NCBI GenBank assembly: GCA_015680685.1
Contig: MNCI01030123.1
Span: 718,078 to 782,077 of the forward strand
DNA: 64,000 nt
Reading direction: 5' to 3'
Origin: Gnetum montanum
Taxonomy: Eukaryota > Streptophyta > Gnetopsida > Gnetales > Gnetaceae
The notes beneath the pieces are model-generated. The model was not told the origin of the DNA, did no database searches, and worked only from the letters and a program-made list of their open reading frames with translations. Below are positions 23,561 through 34,553 of this stretch, piece after piece. Position 1 is the stretch's first letter. Every line of letters starts with the position of its first letter. The translations under genes were made by a program, and so were the position numbers.

Positions 23561-24435
23561 GACTATTATGAATACAAATCAGAATTGAAGAAATAGAGAT
23601 AAATTACTTACCAGGTGCCAACAATAACTTACAAACGAAAATATTGTATACCAATTCTCTGTTCAGACTTGTTTATGACAATGAAAAGCTAACAATGAAC
23701 AATCAAATTTTGAGTTCAGTGCATATGAAAATATATCAACATTTTGGTTTCAATCCATCAAAGTTGATTTATTGTTTCCACATTCAATACACTGCTTCAA
23801 AGATAATTTAATTGAAAAATGGATGTAATAGCTGTCTTACCAGAAAAGTTAATTCCATGTTTCTTATTAAGTTTTAGGTTTGCATATAGAGAGGGAAGGA
23901 GAGAGGGAGGGAGAGAGAAAATCTATTACCTACAATCAAAATAGAATATCATTTATATCAGCATTTTAAAAAATAAATCAAGCTATTATCTTTGATCTTC
24001 AATTTCCAGTTTTGTCATGGACTGCAACCACTTTCAAAAAAAAATAGAAACATGAAAATAACCTATTTCTCATAGCATGCTAAATCAACTAATATAGGTA
24101 GCGTTATAAATATATTGCTATAATACAACCTAAATGTAACTTAACCAATAAATAATGTTAGCCTGGATTTAAGAGGTCCCAATCTTCCCATGGATCAATT
24201 TGATGCACCTATTTAATTGAAAATTCACCATCAACAAATACAATAGATTCATGAAAATTTATGACAAACAAAAACAGATGTGTAAATAAACATGGTCAGA
24301 GGTCTATCTTTCAAAAAGAGACTTTATGAGAGCAATAAAGAAAGTTATTGTTTTTTTTTTTTAAATGGAAATGAAGCATCAAATAAAAAGAGCATTCTAC
24401 AATCAGTTATAAAGCATGAGAATTATAGGACATAC
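23561..24435. other. Intron-like AT-rich stretch
   Basis: Candidate minus-strand donors (GTAAGT at 23610-23605, GTAAGA at 23840-23835) are visible without convincing exons. A purine-rich (GAGG)n tract lies at 23889-23918. No protein domain seen. Confidence 0.35.
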
Positions 24436-24640
24436 CTTAGGCTCTATATTCATCTGTGCTTTCTACAAATTGTGAATTTGTCAAAACTTCCACCAAAACA
24501 TTTTAAAAAAAAAACAGCAAGTTATCACCACAGTGAAAGAAGCTCTGATTTTTTATCCTTTTTCTTGTTCAAAGTGTTCAGCAGCATAACCATCTGTTTT
24601 CTTCCTTAGCTGAATTTCTGTCTGTCCCTTGTGAAAAGCA
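24436..24640 (-). other. Exon-like segment downstream of the Cy-motif gene
   Basis: Ends on the minus strand in GAGCCTAAG/GTATGT with the donor at 24435-24434. It follows the Cy-motif gene by less than 200 bases and is homologous to 4521-4740. If the gene is spliced, this is where its first exon would be expected to end or its second exon to lie. No frame runs cleanly through it from the upstream ORF. Confidence 0.4.
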
Positions 24641-24714
24641 GAGGAATCCTCGCTGCATTTGATGTGAACGTTAGAAACTCATGGATTTGCCTTCTCCTCG
24701 GAAAAAAAAAAGAG

Positions 24715-25395
24715 ACATCCTCATCGAAGATGAGCTTGCTGCAGAGAGCAGAAGACACTGCTAGGCCATGTGACTTGTGGATTTGCCTTTTATTAAGCCA
24801 CAGGACAAGAGACATCATCATCAAAGATGGAGCTCCCTGGCGAGAGGAGTGGACGGGGCCGGAGAAAAGACATCGCCACCAAAGATAATTTTGACGAGCC
24901 CCCTGCAGAAAGAAGATAACACACCTCGGCCATCAAAGAAACTCGTGGATTTGACATTTCTTGTGGCTGAAGGACATGCCTTTTCCAGCGTGGAAAATTC
25001 TGTGGAGCTTTCCTCATCAAAGGCAAGTTTCCTGCACACAGAAGGAACCACTCTTGGACTTGGCCGACGCTGATAATCGGATCTGTAAGTAACTGGTTCT
25101 TCTTGAAAAAAATTCTCAGAGTAGGAAGCCTTGAATTTCGTGTAACCCAAAACACGTTCAAGCTTCGGGACATTCTCATCAAACACAAGTTTCCTGCACA
25201 CACAAGGAAACAATCTTCGACGGTCAAGGCTACTAATGGATTTACCTCTTATTGGAGCAGCAGGGCAACTATAATTAGAAGGAGATATCATCTGTTTCAC
25301 AGTGGGGGAGCATGGCCCCTGTGGCTTGCACTGATTCTTCTTCATATTTGGTTTCCGGATTCTTTCCTGTGGCTCTTCATCATAACACAACCTTC
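24715..25395 (-). repeat. Six degenerate DNA repeats encoding the R-x-L-x-F-D-E motif
   Basis: Copies centre at about 25384, 25183, 25022, 24885, 24826 and 24730. On the plus strand each has the form 'cattctcatcaaa.acaag' then 'tttcctgcaca'. The first three encode HRRLCYDEEP, CRKLVFDENVP and CRKLAFDEESS in the ORF frame. The fourth is in frame but corrupted (CRGLVKIIFGGDV). The fifth (SSIFDDDVS) and sixth (CSKLIFDEDVS) are readable only in two other frames. The array therefore drifts through all three frames towards the 3' end. Confidence 0.75.
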
Positions 25396-26147
25396 TGTGC
25401 AAAACACTGGTGCTGCATTCTGCAACAGTATGTAATTCTGATTCTGAAGAAGGCACCGTAACTGAACGACTACGGACTTTGATAGAATCTCTCTTCTGTA
25501 CGGGCCCTTTGTTTTTAGGACGATTGCGAAGCATATATGGACAGGATGCATTTGTAGACATTTCCTTGGAAGGCAAAGGATTATGTTGCACCTTATCACT
25601 GGTGGTTTGCTTCCGCGTTTTTGCAACCACAGCATTGGCTTTACTGTTATTGGCAGCCTCTGATTTTGCAAGTTTCTGACAAGAAGACTGAATTGAGCTC
25701 GGTGCCTGGTCCTTCTTCTTCTTGGGCAACGGTTTGGTCTTTAAAGGTTTGACGGGAGCAGAAGGTCGAATAGGAGGAACATCCGCAATTTTTCTACCAA
25801 TAGCCTGGTTCTCCGATGCTTTCTGTCTAGCTTCTGCATATCNGAGCCTGGTTCTCCGATGCTTTCTGTCTAGCTTCTGCATATCTCAATCGAGTAGTCC
25901 TACGACAATCTATGTTCGGTTCAGTTTCCCTGGTTTGAGCTAAGATGGCCTTAGTCCTCTGCATAACTGGTTTGTTTTCTAAGGTTTTTGAGCGAGTGCA
26001 AATCGTTCTAGTTGTTTCAGTCGTCTGCAAATGTGCTAGGTTCTGCATGGTTCTGGAACGAGTTAAGATTGTGCTAGGCTCAAATTTCGCAGATTGGGGT
26101 TTCACAACATCAGAATTCCTAACACTAGTGCTTCGTTTTCTAGCCAT
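24821..26147 (-). CDS. Basic, disordered protein with repeated cyclin-docking-like motifs
   Basis: Start ATG 26147-26145 (MARKRSTSVRNSDVV), stop TGA 24823-24821. The frame is split at the N at 25843, where 43 bases are directly repeated. Removing one copy fuses both halves into a single frame of about 427 codons. The product is rich in Lys, Arg, Ser and Pro with no membrane segment or fold I recognise. Near the N terminus are short TRSRT/TRSKT repeats; the middle has PYMLRNRPKNKG. Then come HRRLCYDEE, CRKLVFDEN and CRKLAFDEE, which fit the R-x-L-x-F cyclin-binding pattern known from human CDC6 (RRLVFD). SP/TP sites are few. Inference: nuclear cell-cycle regulator or CDK substrate. A distant relation to the RRCLxFE motif that I recall from TSO1-like proteins is possible. 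Confidence 0.7.
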
Positions 26148-26449
26148 GACAGAGAGAATTCTAAGTGCTGAAAATGCGAGAAGAAGAAAAAGAAGAACAA
26201 GAAACAGAAACTGCAGGCAGAAATGAAACTATGGATGGATGGATGGATGGATGAGGCAGAAATGAAGGTGGATGCTTGAAAGTAGCAGTAGCAGCTTGAA
26301 ATCAGCTCTGCAATAGCAGCGCGACGATGTTCAACCACAGCAGTGAGAATTGAGTGAGCGAGCGACAGAGCTCTGTAATGCAATGATATGCTTTGCTTTA
26401 GCAAACCGAATCGCAAGAAAGCGCGCGAACAGTGCATCACAAAACTCAT
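26102..26449 (-). other. Overlapping upstream ORF
   Basis: An ATG at 26449, inside the probable 5' leader, opens a frame of about 115 codons. It runs past the main ATG at 26147 in a different frame and stops at 26102. If the mRNA starts near 26465, scanning ribosomes would meet this ATG first, so it would repress the main frame. Alternatively transcription starts further downstream. The peptide has no recognisable features. Confidence 0.4.
26231..26253 (+). repeat. (ATGG)n microsatellite in the 5' leader
   Basis: Five to six copies of ATGG, read as CCAT on the transcribed strand, so no additional ATG is created. Likely length-polymorphic. Confidence 0.85.
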
Positions 26450-26490
26450 GTGCAGTAGCAATGGTGAATTCAAAGAAATGCTTTCCACGA

Positions 26491-26498
26491 TTTATATA
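26491..26498 (-). promoter_or_regulatory. TATA box of the Cy-motif gene
   Basis: The minus strand reads CTATATAAATC, a near-perfect plant TATA box, about 350 bases before the ATG. About 25 bases further upstream the plus strand has TTTTAACGGATG, containing the AACGG core of the plant mitosis-specific activator element. In the leader at 26417-26430 the sequence GTTCGCGCGCTTTC (minus) is one base from an E2F-type site. Both would fit a cell-cycle gene, but such short cores occur by chance. Confidence 0.6.
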
Positions 26499-26559
26499 GC
26501 TAGCGCGTGTCAAAATTTTAACGGATGTAATCACGGATCTACAAACCGATCGGCCACCT

Positions 26560-26934
26560 TTTTAACGAACTCGCTAAGCCACTGGTTTACGTTTTCCACC
26601 CAAAGACCCTTCGTTTCTGTTATATGTATATTTTATTTTATTTTATTCATTATTCTTATTATTATTATTTTTGGGTGTTATAATGTTCACATTTTTACCT
26701 TGCAAACTATTGGAATGTTCAATATTTTTCCTATGAACTTACATTTATATAGGGTATTGGAAATCTGGAATCAAGAATCAAGAGATATATAGTCTAATTA
26801 GAACTTTATAATTTAGCATCATCTATTAGAATTAAACCAATGGCTTAGAACTTTTAAAACAAGAGTCTTATTATTAGGCTCACACCTAGGTTTTGGACCC
26901 AACAAAAATGAATAATAATATAAAAAAAAAGTCA
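26560..26934. other. AT-rich intergenic stretch
   Basis: Contains a (TATTT)n/(ATT)n low-complexity run at about 26625-26672. No gene seen. Confidence 0.4.
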
Positions 26935-29900
26935 AAGTACATCAAATCATCAAAGAGAGTCTCAATGAAAAATGTAACCATTTTAGAGATGTCTTTGTAG
27001 GTTTTTATCCTTACAACTAATTCTAAAAAAGCCTCCCTTTTGGGGCAAGAAAAGGATCAAGTCTTGCCCTTATTTAAAGGCACCCTCATAGGTTTTCACT
27101 TATTACTAAAGAGTTTCTTGTAAAGAAAAAGAGAAAACTCTCTCTGAAGATTAAAGAATGAATACACCAATTACAAATAATAAACAAATAGCAACAAAAA
27201 CTAAAAGCTTCCCATTATTAGCTTTCAAAACAAAAAGAAATTAATGTTGTAGAAAATAAATTAATTGTTTAGCTTCCACTGGAAGCTTTTTTACTTGAAG
27301 TTGTAGCTAAAAAGCAATGTCTTTGATAATTTGATATTTAACTCCTAAAGAAATGTCAGAATTATGTTCTTATAGGTGGAAAATAATTGCATACTAAAAA
27401 TTCCAAGTAGAGTAGAGAACAAGTGGTCAAAGACATTTTCAAATGTCAAAAAAGGAAATATGCAAAGCAAGCTAATCACCAAGATTGCCTTCATTGATGC
27501 TTGGTTGAGAGTTGTTACAATATTCTATATGTCCATTTATAAACATGTTGAGTAACAAGACACTCAAAAAAAAACATTAAAAAATAAGTCTTTAATTCTA
27601 CAAATAGGACATTGAGGAGAAACATTTCTCATATGTTTCAGATAAGAAGACCTTGATGAATAAAACACCATAAAAATACAAATTTAAACAAAATAGAAGA
27701 CTTTTCCACATGTATTTTACTTTCCTTGCCTAAAAATGCGATGATCATTGCATTTCGTAGGCCTTATTCAATTTTTCATGAATAAAATCATTCTTTGTTA
27801 TAATCTGGTAAGCAATTTTTGAATTAAAAGAAAAAACACACCTACCATCCTTCCAAAAAATATCTAGAAAAGCCTAATGCAAATTATTGTTAATTTCAAA
27901 ATAAATTCTCAATGTTAGAAATTAATTTTTCTAAACTATTTTTGCTCTTTCTATTTAAACCATAAAGGCTAGAAGCTTCATTCTACATAATCCACTTATC
28001 ATGCATATGTAGACAAGAAATGATAGTGATATAAAATCTAGATGAATTACTAGCCCAAGCTCCTTCATTAAAAGGAAGTCACCATGAACTAATTTGCTTA
28101 AGCATATCTTTTACAATTGTAATATGAAGGTAATTTCAATATTTACTAAGCTTGCACCGTGTCTCCTAAATTTGTTTAAAAATTTGAGGACCAAGAATAG
28201 AAATGGCTTAAGGGAAAAGAGTGTAATAAAAAAAGTTATTAGAAGACAAACTATTATCATTATTAGGTTTTCGGTGCATAAGTCTATTTCTTAAAAGGAG
28301 CATCCAAACATCATCTTCATTAATACACTTTGCAATCCATTTTGATACAAAAGAAGTAACCTGGTTATAATAGTTAATGAGGCCAAGTCTTCCATCTTTC
28401 TTACTACTAGTACAAATATCCTAAGAACCTCCAAAAAAACCTTTTCCATATTGCTTACTAGATTAAAGAAACCAACTATTAATACAATCAATTCTATCAT
28501 GAGAAATTCTAGAAGGATCCAACAATTGAAGTAATAAACGTGAGTTGATTGAAGCGTCTCCTTAATAACTAAAACTTTGTTAGCAAGAGTGAGCTTTTTT
28601 CCTTTCCATTTATTAAGCCTCCTTTTAACTACATAATTCTACAAAATATTTAGATTAGGCTCAAAAGCAAAAGGTATTCCAAAAATTTTGAAGACAATTT
28701 ATTTTTTAAGATTCTCCCAGGCTTGAGAGTAACTCATTTATCAATATTGCCAGTACAATAAATAACAAAATTTTGTCAATCAATATAAGAGCCAAATAAT
28801 ATGTAGTAATCCTTCACTCTAGCTAAAAGAGTATTAATATGTTATAGAGAATTGTTGATCATAAATAAAAAATCATCTATAAAGTACATGTTAAGCAAAT
28901 GCATACCTTGATCATCAGTTGAAATTCTCTTAATGATATTCTTTTATATATCATAATGTAGATTATGCAAAAAAAAAGGTCTACAATAATAATAATAAAA
29001 AAAGAAGTCAGAGGACAATCTTGACAAACTAATCATTTAAGAGAAAAAAAGGAACTCAAACCAAAATTAGTAGCAACTTGAGCATTAGCATCACTGAGCA
29101 GGGTATAGACAAAATGAATAAAATATTTATGAAATCCCAATTTATAGAGACAATAAATAATAAAATTTTATTCAATCTTATCATAAAATTTAGCATAATC
29201 TAACTTAATAAAAGCAATATTCTAGTTAGTATTACAAGCCTAGTGCATTCCCTCCCAAGTTGCAATAACATTATTTAAGATATATCTTCAATATCCTTTT
29301 GAATTTAGCAGGTCATGCATTTAGTTAGAATTTTATAAGTATTGTTAAGAAGAGTAATAGTCTTCCAATTACTAATATGTTAAAGACCTCCATTTTTAGA
29401 AAAAAGACAAATCACACCTTTATTAATATTTTTACCAAAACCATTTTTTTCAATGTCTTCTTGGAAAACGTGAAAGAGATCGTCTCCAATGATGTCCTAA
29501 TGCTTGTTAAAAAATTCAATTGGAAAACCATCAAAACTTGAAGCTTTAACATCTACTAAACCAAAGGCTACTATTTTTTATTTCTTTCGCTATAATTTTT
29601 GCTCCAAGAATACTTCAATGCACTTCTATAATAAGATAAGGGATATGCATACCAAAGGCCTAGAAAAAATAAACGAAAAATGATTTAATTGTTAATAGTC
29701 TCAAGATTTGTAATGATAAGATCATTTATATAAAGTAATTCTTGTTTAGTACTTGCCAATTTTCTTTTAGAAATTTTAAAAATTCCTTGTAAGGTTCATC
29801 TTCAATTTTTAGCTAACCCATGGAACTTTTAGTGAGAGCACTTTTAGCTTCATAAGCATTTCAACATTGTTTAGCATAATGAGCTTTGGCCAAGGCCTTT

Positions 29901-30900
29901 TAAGTTATAAAATCAAAGGGATTCTAGTCTAAAAGAATTTGCATTACTTGACAAATTTTGCAAAATCTTCTTCAACTTGATGCTTATGTTTAGCAAATTT
30001 CTTTCCAAACCATTTAACATAATTTTTGACTCTACAAGTAGTTTGTTGCCACCAGTTAATCCAACCAATATCACTAGTAGGATTGTTTTCTGCATTTCAT
30101 AAAGACTTCAAAATAATGTTTTCACTAGAACTTATGAACATATTAGCATTCATACTAAAAAGCTCATACTTGTGAAAGAAGAATTAATCAATTCTAGAGA
30201 GAAAAATACTAATAGAAAAATGTTTAACAAACTACCGTCTATATACACTTTTACTTTCCTTGTAGGTTTTCAAAAGAAAACATTAGATATGTCAAATCTA
30301 TTAAGTCAACAATAAATTCTATCATTTTCTTATTCATAATAACACTAAGTATAATGCTTCTCATTTGAATGATGTAAGAGTAAAGAGCTAATATCAAAAA
30401 GAAAATGTTTTTCTTACAATTACACCAATCTTCTTTTTCTTGAGAAGCCATATTAGGTGGAAGATTATCAAGTTTATCTAAATAACTATTAACCATATTG
30501 AAATCACCTCTAATAATCTACAGAAATTTAGTTAGAGATAGAAGATATTTCCAAACCTCTAAATAGTCTTTCAAATTATTAGAAGTGTAAATATTATGGA
30601 GTCCAAAGTCTCTTTTTTCACTATGACAAGTAATCCAAATAACTCTTCCGAGGTTGTCAAATCCAGATTCAAAAATTTTCCAATACAAGTTTTATTAACG
30701 AGAATAACAACACCTCCTTTATTAACTTCAAGAGTAGCAAGAAAAATAATGTAGTTTTTTAAAAAGCATTTGCCAACAAAACTAATATTATGCATTGAAA
30801 TCTTAATTTCTTGGAGGAATAGAAAATCTAGAGGTAAATTGATCACTTATGTATATAAGTCTAATTAGTATCTAAAGCCACTATGGGATAGGAGACATCT
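26935..30900 (-). pseudogene. Degraded LINE (endonuclease plus reverse transcriptase)
   Basis: Read on the minus strand from 30846 downward. An AP-endonuclease-like piece has FLFLQEIK and NKGGVVILVNK (30846-30571). A linker with LPPNMASQEKEDW follows at about 30496-30251. RT motifs come next: ASSFDGFPIEFFN at about 29555-29510, then YKILTK, and FIDDFLF (YxDD-box position, about 28892-28872). A KW-type C-terminal region lies at 28500-28200. Many stops and frameshifts; no part can be translated whole. The 3' end near 26935-27130 is shared with 36440-36660. Confidence 0.75.
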
Positions 30901-31970
30901 CAAGAATTAGTAGGTATATATCAAATAACAACTTACTCATAGACCATACTAGTCCCTACTTCAAAAAATTTTTAAAGAGGAATTTTCTTTATATATTAAG
31001 AACTTACTAACATCTTTAGATTTAAAAGGATTGGTAAAAGATTAAGAACTTGTTAAAGAAGATTTTATTTATACCTACTAAAAATTACTATTATTTTCCT
31101 TTTCTAAAAATTACTTCTTTTTCTTACAAACAACTTCTTTATTAAGAATAAAATAGATCACAATAACACGATCTTATGATGATAGTAGCTACAACATCCT
31201 TGCAAATTATAGTAGGTAATTTGATAGGAAAAATATTGATTACTAGATTTAATTTTTAATTCTATCTTCCTCTACCATAAATTAATCTCTATAAAATAAC
31301 TTGCGTGTTACATAACATCTAGTAATATTTTTTACTCTATTTTGAAGATTGTGCCAATGCTACCAATAATTTTGTTTACAACACGTTAAAAACAAAAAGA
31401 ATTTTTTTTAATTTAATCTATTAAGGAATTTTGGAATAGTTAGAAGAATGGGAATCAAAAATAGCTTTCCATTCCCAATCAATAAAAGTATTGCATTGAT
31501 CCATAAAGACTTTAAGATCTAAGGATTTCTTAACCATTCCAAAATTTGCCAGTTCTACAAACAAAAAAAAAGGTTTAGGAAATTAGTGAGCCTAAAAAAC
31601 ATTAATTTTATAGCATTCTAAGATAGCCTAAGTCACTGATGTACAATTCTTATTTGAGTAGATAAATATAATAATTTACAGAAATATATAAGTGATATCT
31701 TTTAATGGAGATTCGTATAAATCATTGGGTAAAATAAAATCAAAAGCTTTAGAATCCTTCATAGTCTGCATAATCTAAGAGAGTATTCTTCATCTTTGGA
31801 TCACTCCTTCTTAAAAAAAAAAAACTCCATCCCTTGCCATAATGAAAAGGCATATTGTAATTATAATCATATCTTTTAAGGAAATCTTTGATGATTTGAG
31901 CTAAGGTATTTATACAACTTACGGGTCATGCCAAGATAAAGTTGTGGAGCCATCAATGATAAGTAATGAG
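30901..31970. other. Probable 5' region of the LINE, heavily decayed
   Basis: On the minus strand a short protein-like stretch near 31560-31430 (NFGMVKKSLDLKVFMDQ) might be an ORF1 remnant. Nothing else can be supported. Poly-A runs are common. Confidence 0.3.
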
Positions 31971-31974
31971 ACCA

Positions 31975-32259
31975 TGATGAAGCAAGAAAAGAAGAGACTT
32001 AGCCACTCCTTCTAGTTGAGTCTATGACTAACCATGGTGACAATGCTATATGGCCTCTAAGAATAGATGCTAAAGGAAGATAACACTAAAACCCCTTGGA
32101 GCATGACTTAGCCATAGTTCTTTATTTTCAAATTTATTTATAATAATGTTCCTTTTGATTTCCTTCTCTAATTTTTCTTTCATATTTAATAAACATAATA
32201 TTTAATATAATGTATATTTAACATTTCCCATGGCATCCAAAAATGGGATGTCATAGGTA
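31975..32259 (+). mobile_element. LTR fragment, family L1 (first of three)
   Basis: Diverged direct copy of 41535-41829 and 54190-54518. Shared landmarks in order: 'ccttctagttg', 'ctaaccatggtg', 'ggcctctaag', 'aaaggaagataac', 'taatgtatatttaacatt', 'ccatggcatcc', 'gggatgtca'. The copy at 54.5 kb is followed by a primer-binding site, so these are LTR remains in plus orientation. Confidence 0.65.
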
Positions 32260-33009
32260 TCTTGGAATAGAATATCATTTTTGTCATTATGCTTTTCTAT
32301 TGCTTTTCCATATTTGATCTTGTCTAGTTGTAAGTTCATAGTAAGGGTTTTGGTGAAGGTTTAAGTAAGGATTTTTGATGAGGTTTCTATGAAGGTAAGC
32401 AGTATTCTACAAACCCTTCTTTCACTATCTTTTGAATATAATAGGCATTTATATGCATGACATTTATTCTAGCTTTATTTAACATTTTTTATTGCTTTTA
32501 AAATATTTTGGAATATGCTTGTCACTTAATGAATTTTATTTAGATTGTATCATTTGCGTGAGATTTGAACTATCATACAAAATATTAGAATTTTGGTTTT
32601 TTAAGGATTTTTTGGATCCAAGGGTTTGATAGTCTTGCAATATAATGAAGTATTTTTAAGCACTTCCTATCTTTTCCTTCCTAAGAGTTTTGTTAATCTT
32701 ATTAGGTATCCTTCCTATCTTTTCCTTGACTATTTTTCTTTGTAGTCTTGATGCTTGTAGTGTGTAGTTTGTTGTTGTATCATTTGGGATACTTTTAATG
32801 GTCATGTGCTTATAACAACTTTTAAGTAAGCTATAATGGATTTCCAATAAAGTTGTAATTAAAAGCATCAAGTTTCTATTAGTATATTATTAAGGTAAGG
32901 GATTTCTATTACTGCTTTGTATTTTTGTTTATTATTTTTACGTTTGTGATTTTTTTTGTAGCATCCTTTAATTTTAATTTTCAATTGTAATTTTTTCCTA
33001 CATAATTCT
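32260..33009. other. AT-rich stretch, no gene seen
   Basis: Only short frames; 'cttcctatcttttcctt' occurs twice (about 32665 and 32710). Nothing further supported. Confidence 0.4.
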
Positions 33010-34553
33010 TGTTGGCGACTGTTTGGGACGCGACCGCCAACGAGTGTCCTCGAACAGGATTTAGGTGCCTGCTAGTCTCTAGCAACACCAAGGCCCAGAT
33101 ACCTTCAAATAACTCAGTATTTAATGTGAGTATGTGTGTGTGCTGTTGCGGCGTGCGGTTGTGAGAAATGTGACAATTTCGTTGTGTATGAACTACAAAT
33201 GACTTACTTTAAAGAGATTCAGCCAACTTTGCCAAGTACTGTGAGTTCTTGAAAATTTCCTATTTTGTTCAACTGCCTAGTCTACGCGGTCCTTATAATA
33301 CCTACTTGTAACAAATAAAATTTTGCAAAAACATTTGAGCACAACTCCGCAATCTACTCCTAATTTTCCCCAGAGAAAGAGATAGTTCCACAAGAAAACT
33401 AGAAATAGAGCAATATTCGATGGAAATAAACAGAAAAGAAAAGAAAGCAGATTTGTGTAGACCTCAAATATTTAAACAAGGTAAAATGACACGAGTAAAC
33501 ACTTCGCAATAAAGCTATCCCAAATTCAATATCTACGAATTGTTCAAACTTCCAAGGTTCAAACAAGCAATATCTTCAAGACAATCCTACTGTGCTACCA
33601 AAAATCGCTGCGTAAACTACCACGTACGAGACTCCACTTTGACTAGACAATAGATGCCAACGATTGCATTCAAACAGAACCTTTAAAAGACTTGACAATT
33701 TCTGATTGAAATAACACGGAAAATCACTTTAAAGATAAAGAAGCTATTCTGGTCCCATCAAAATACCAAAGATTTTCTGAACCCTCTCGGCTACTAAATT
33801 GTTCCACGGCGTGACTACAAACAGAGGCTCTCTTCCAACAACCCAATAGCAGTTTCCAAACGTTGCTCAATAATGAAATTTACTACTAAAATGCTCTTAA
33901 GGCTTTTATTCACTAGCACTTCTATGGCAAAATTTTAACAGAAATTTCTATCAGGCAACAAGAACAATAAGAGCAATCTAAAAATCCCAAAATTACTTGC
34001 CAAGGATGATACTATCTAAACCAGTAGCTAAGCAATTTAAACAAAACAAAAAATGAAATGCATAACTCACAGGACCATGACAAAGAGGCTGAAATGTTTA
34101 TTCTAGCAAGCCATCTTGCAAACGATCTTCTTTACAAATCTTCTTTGCTCCCAAGTGTGATGTGAGACTTCCTTGATGTATGATGATGCTTTCCCCCCAT
34201 GTGATGATCCCCTCCTCCTTGACCCCTGATGCCTTTTTATAGGGTTCCAAGGTAGGTAGGGAAGTTACAATTTCAAAATATCCCACAAATATCTCAAAAA
34301 TATCTCTCCTAACTTTTCTCTCAAGTAACTTGACTAACCAATTAGAAAATTTCTTGCCCAACAAGTTAGGAGGTTACTTGCCCAACAAGTTAGGTAAGTT
34401 ACAACAATTTTAGGTGGTTTCAACCACAAAAAAGATAAAAAGGTTAATATTGACAAGTGTCCTTGGTGGTGGTTATCATAGAAAATTAAAATACAATCAT
34501 TAAGTTGCATAGAAATANTATTTGTAGGTGCTTATATAATATTTTAACCAACA
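33010..34553 (-). mobile_element. Solo-LTR-like unit of about 1.54 kb
   Basis: The segment begins TGTTGG at 33010 and ends CCAACA at 34553, the classic TG...CA inverted ends of an LTR. Internal promoter signals point to the minus strand (TATA at 34241-34232). No primer-binding site follows on either side and no polypurine tract is obvious. The adjoining five bases, ATTCT on the left and CTGTT on the right, do not match, so a target-site duplication is absent or eroded. The only long frame (34364-34098, minus) overlaps the promoter region and is probably not coding. Confidence 0.55.
34232..34241 (-). promoter_or_regulatory. TATA box within the LTR
   Basis: The minus strand reads CCCTATAAAAAGGCATC, a strong TATA box in the middle of the LTR-like unit, where a U3 promoter is expected. 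Confidence 0.6.

Noticed and set aside
33010-33030. TTGGCGACTGTTTGGGAC as a primer-binding site
   Set aside because: It resembles sites of some Ty3 elements, but it coincides with the inverted end of the LTR-like unit and the internal TATA points the other way.
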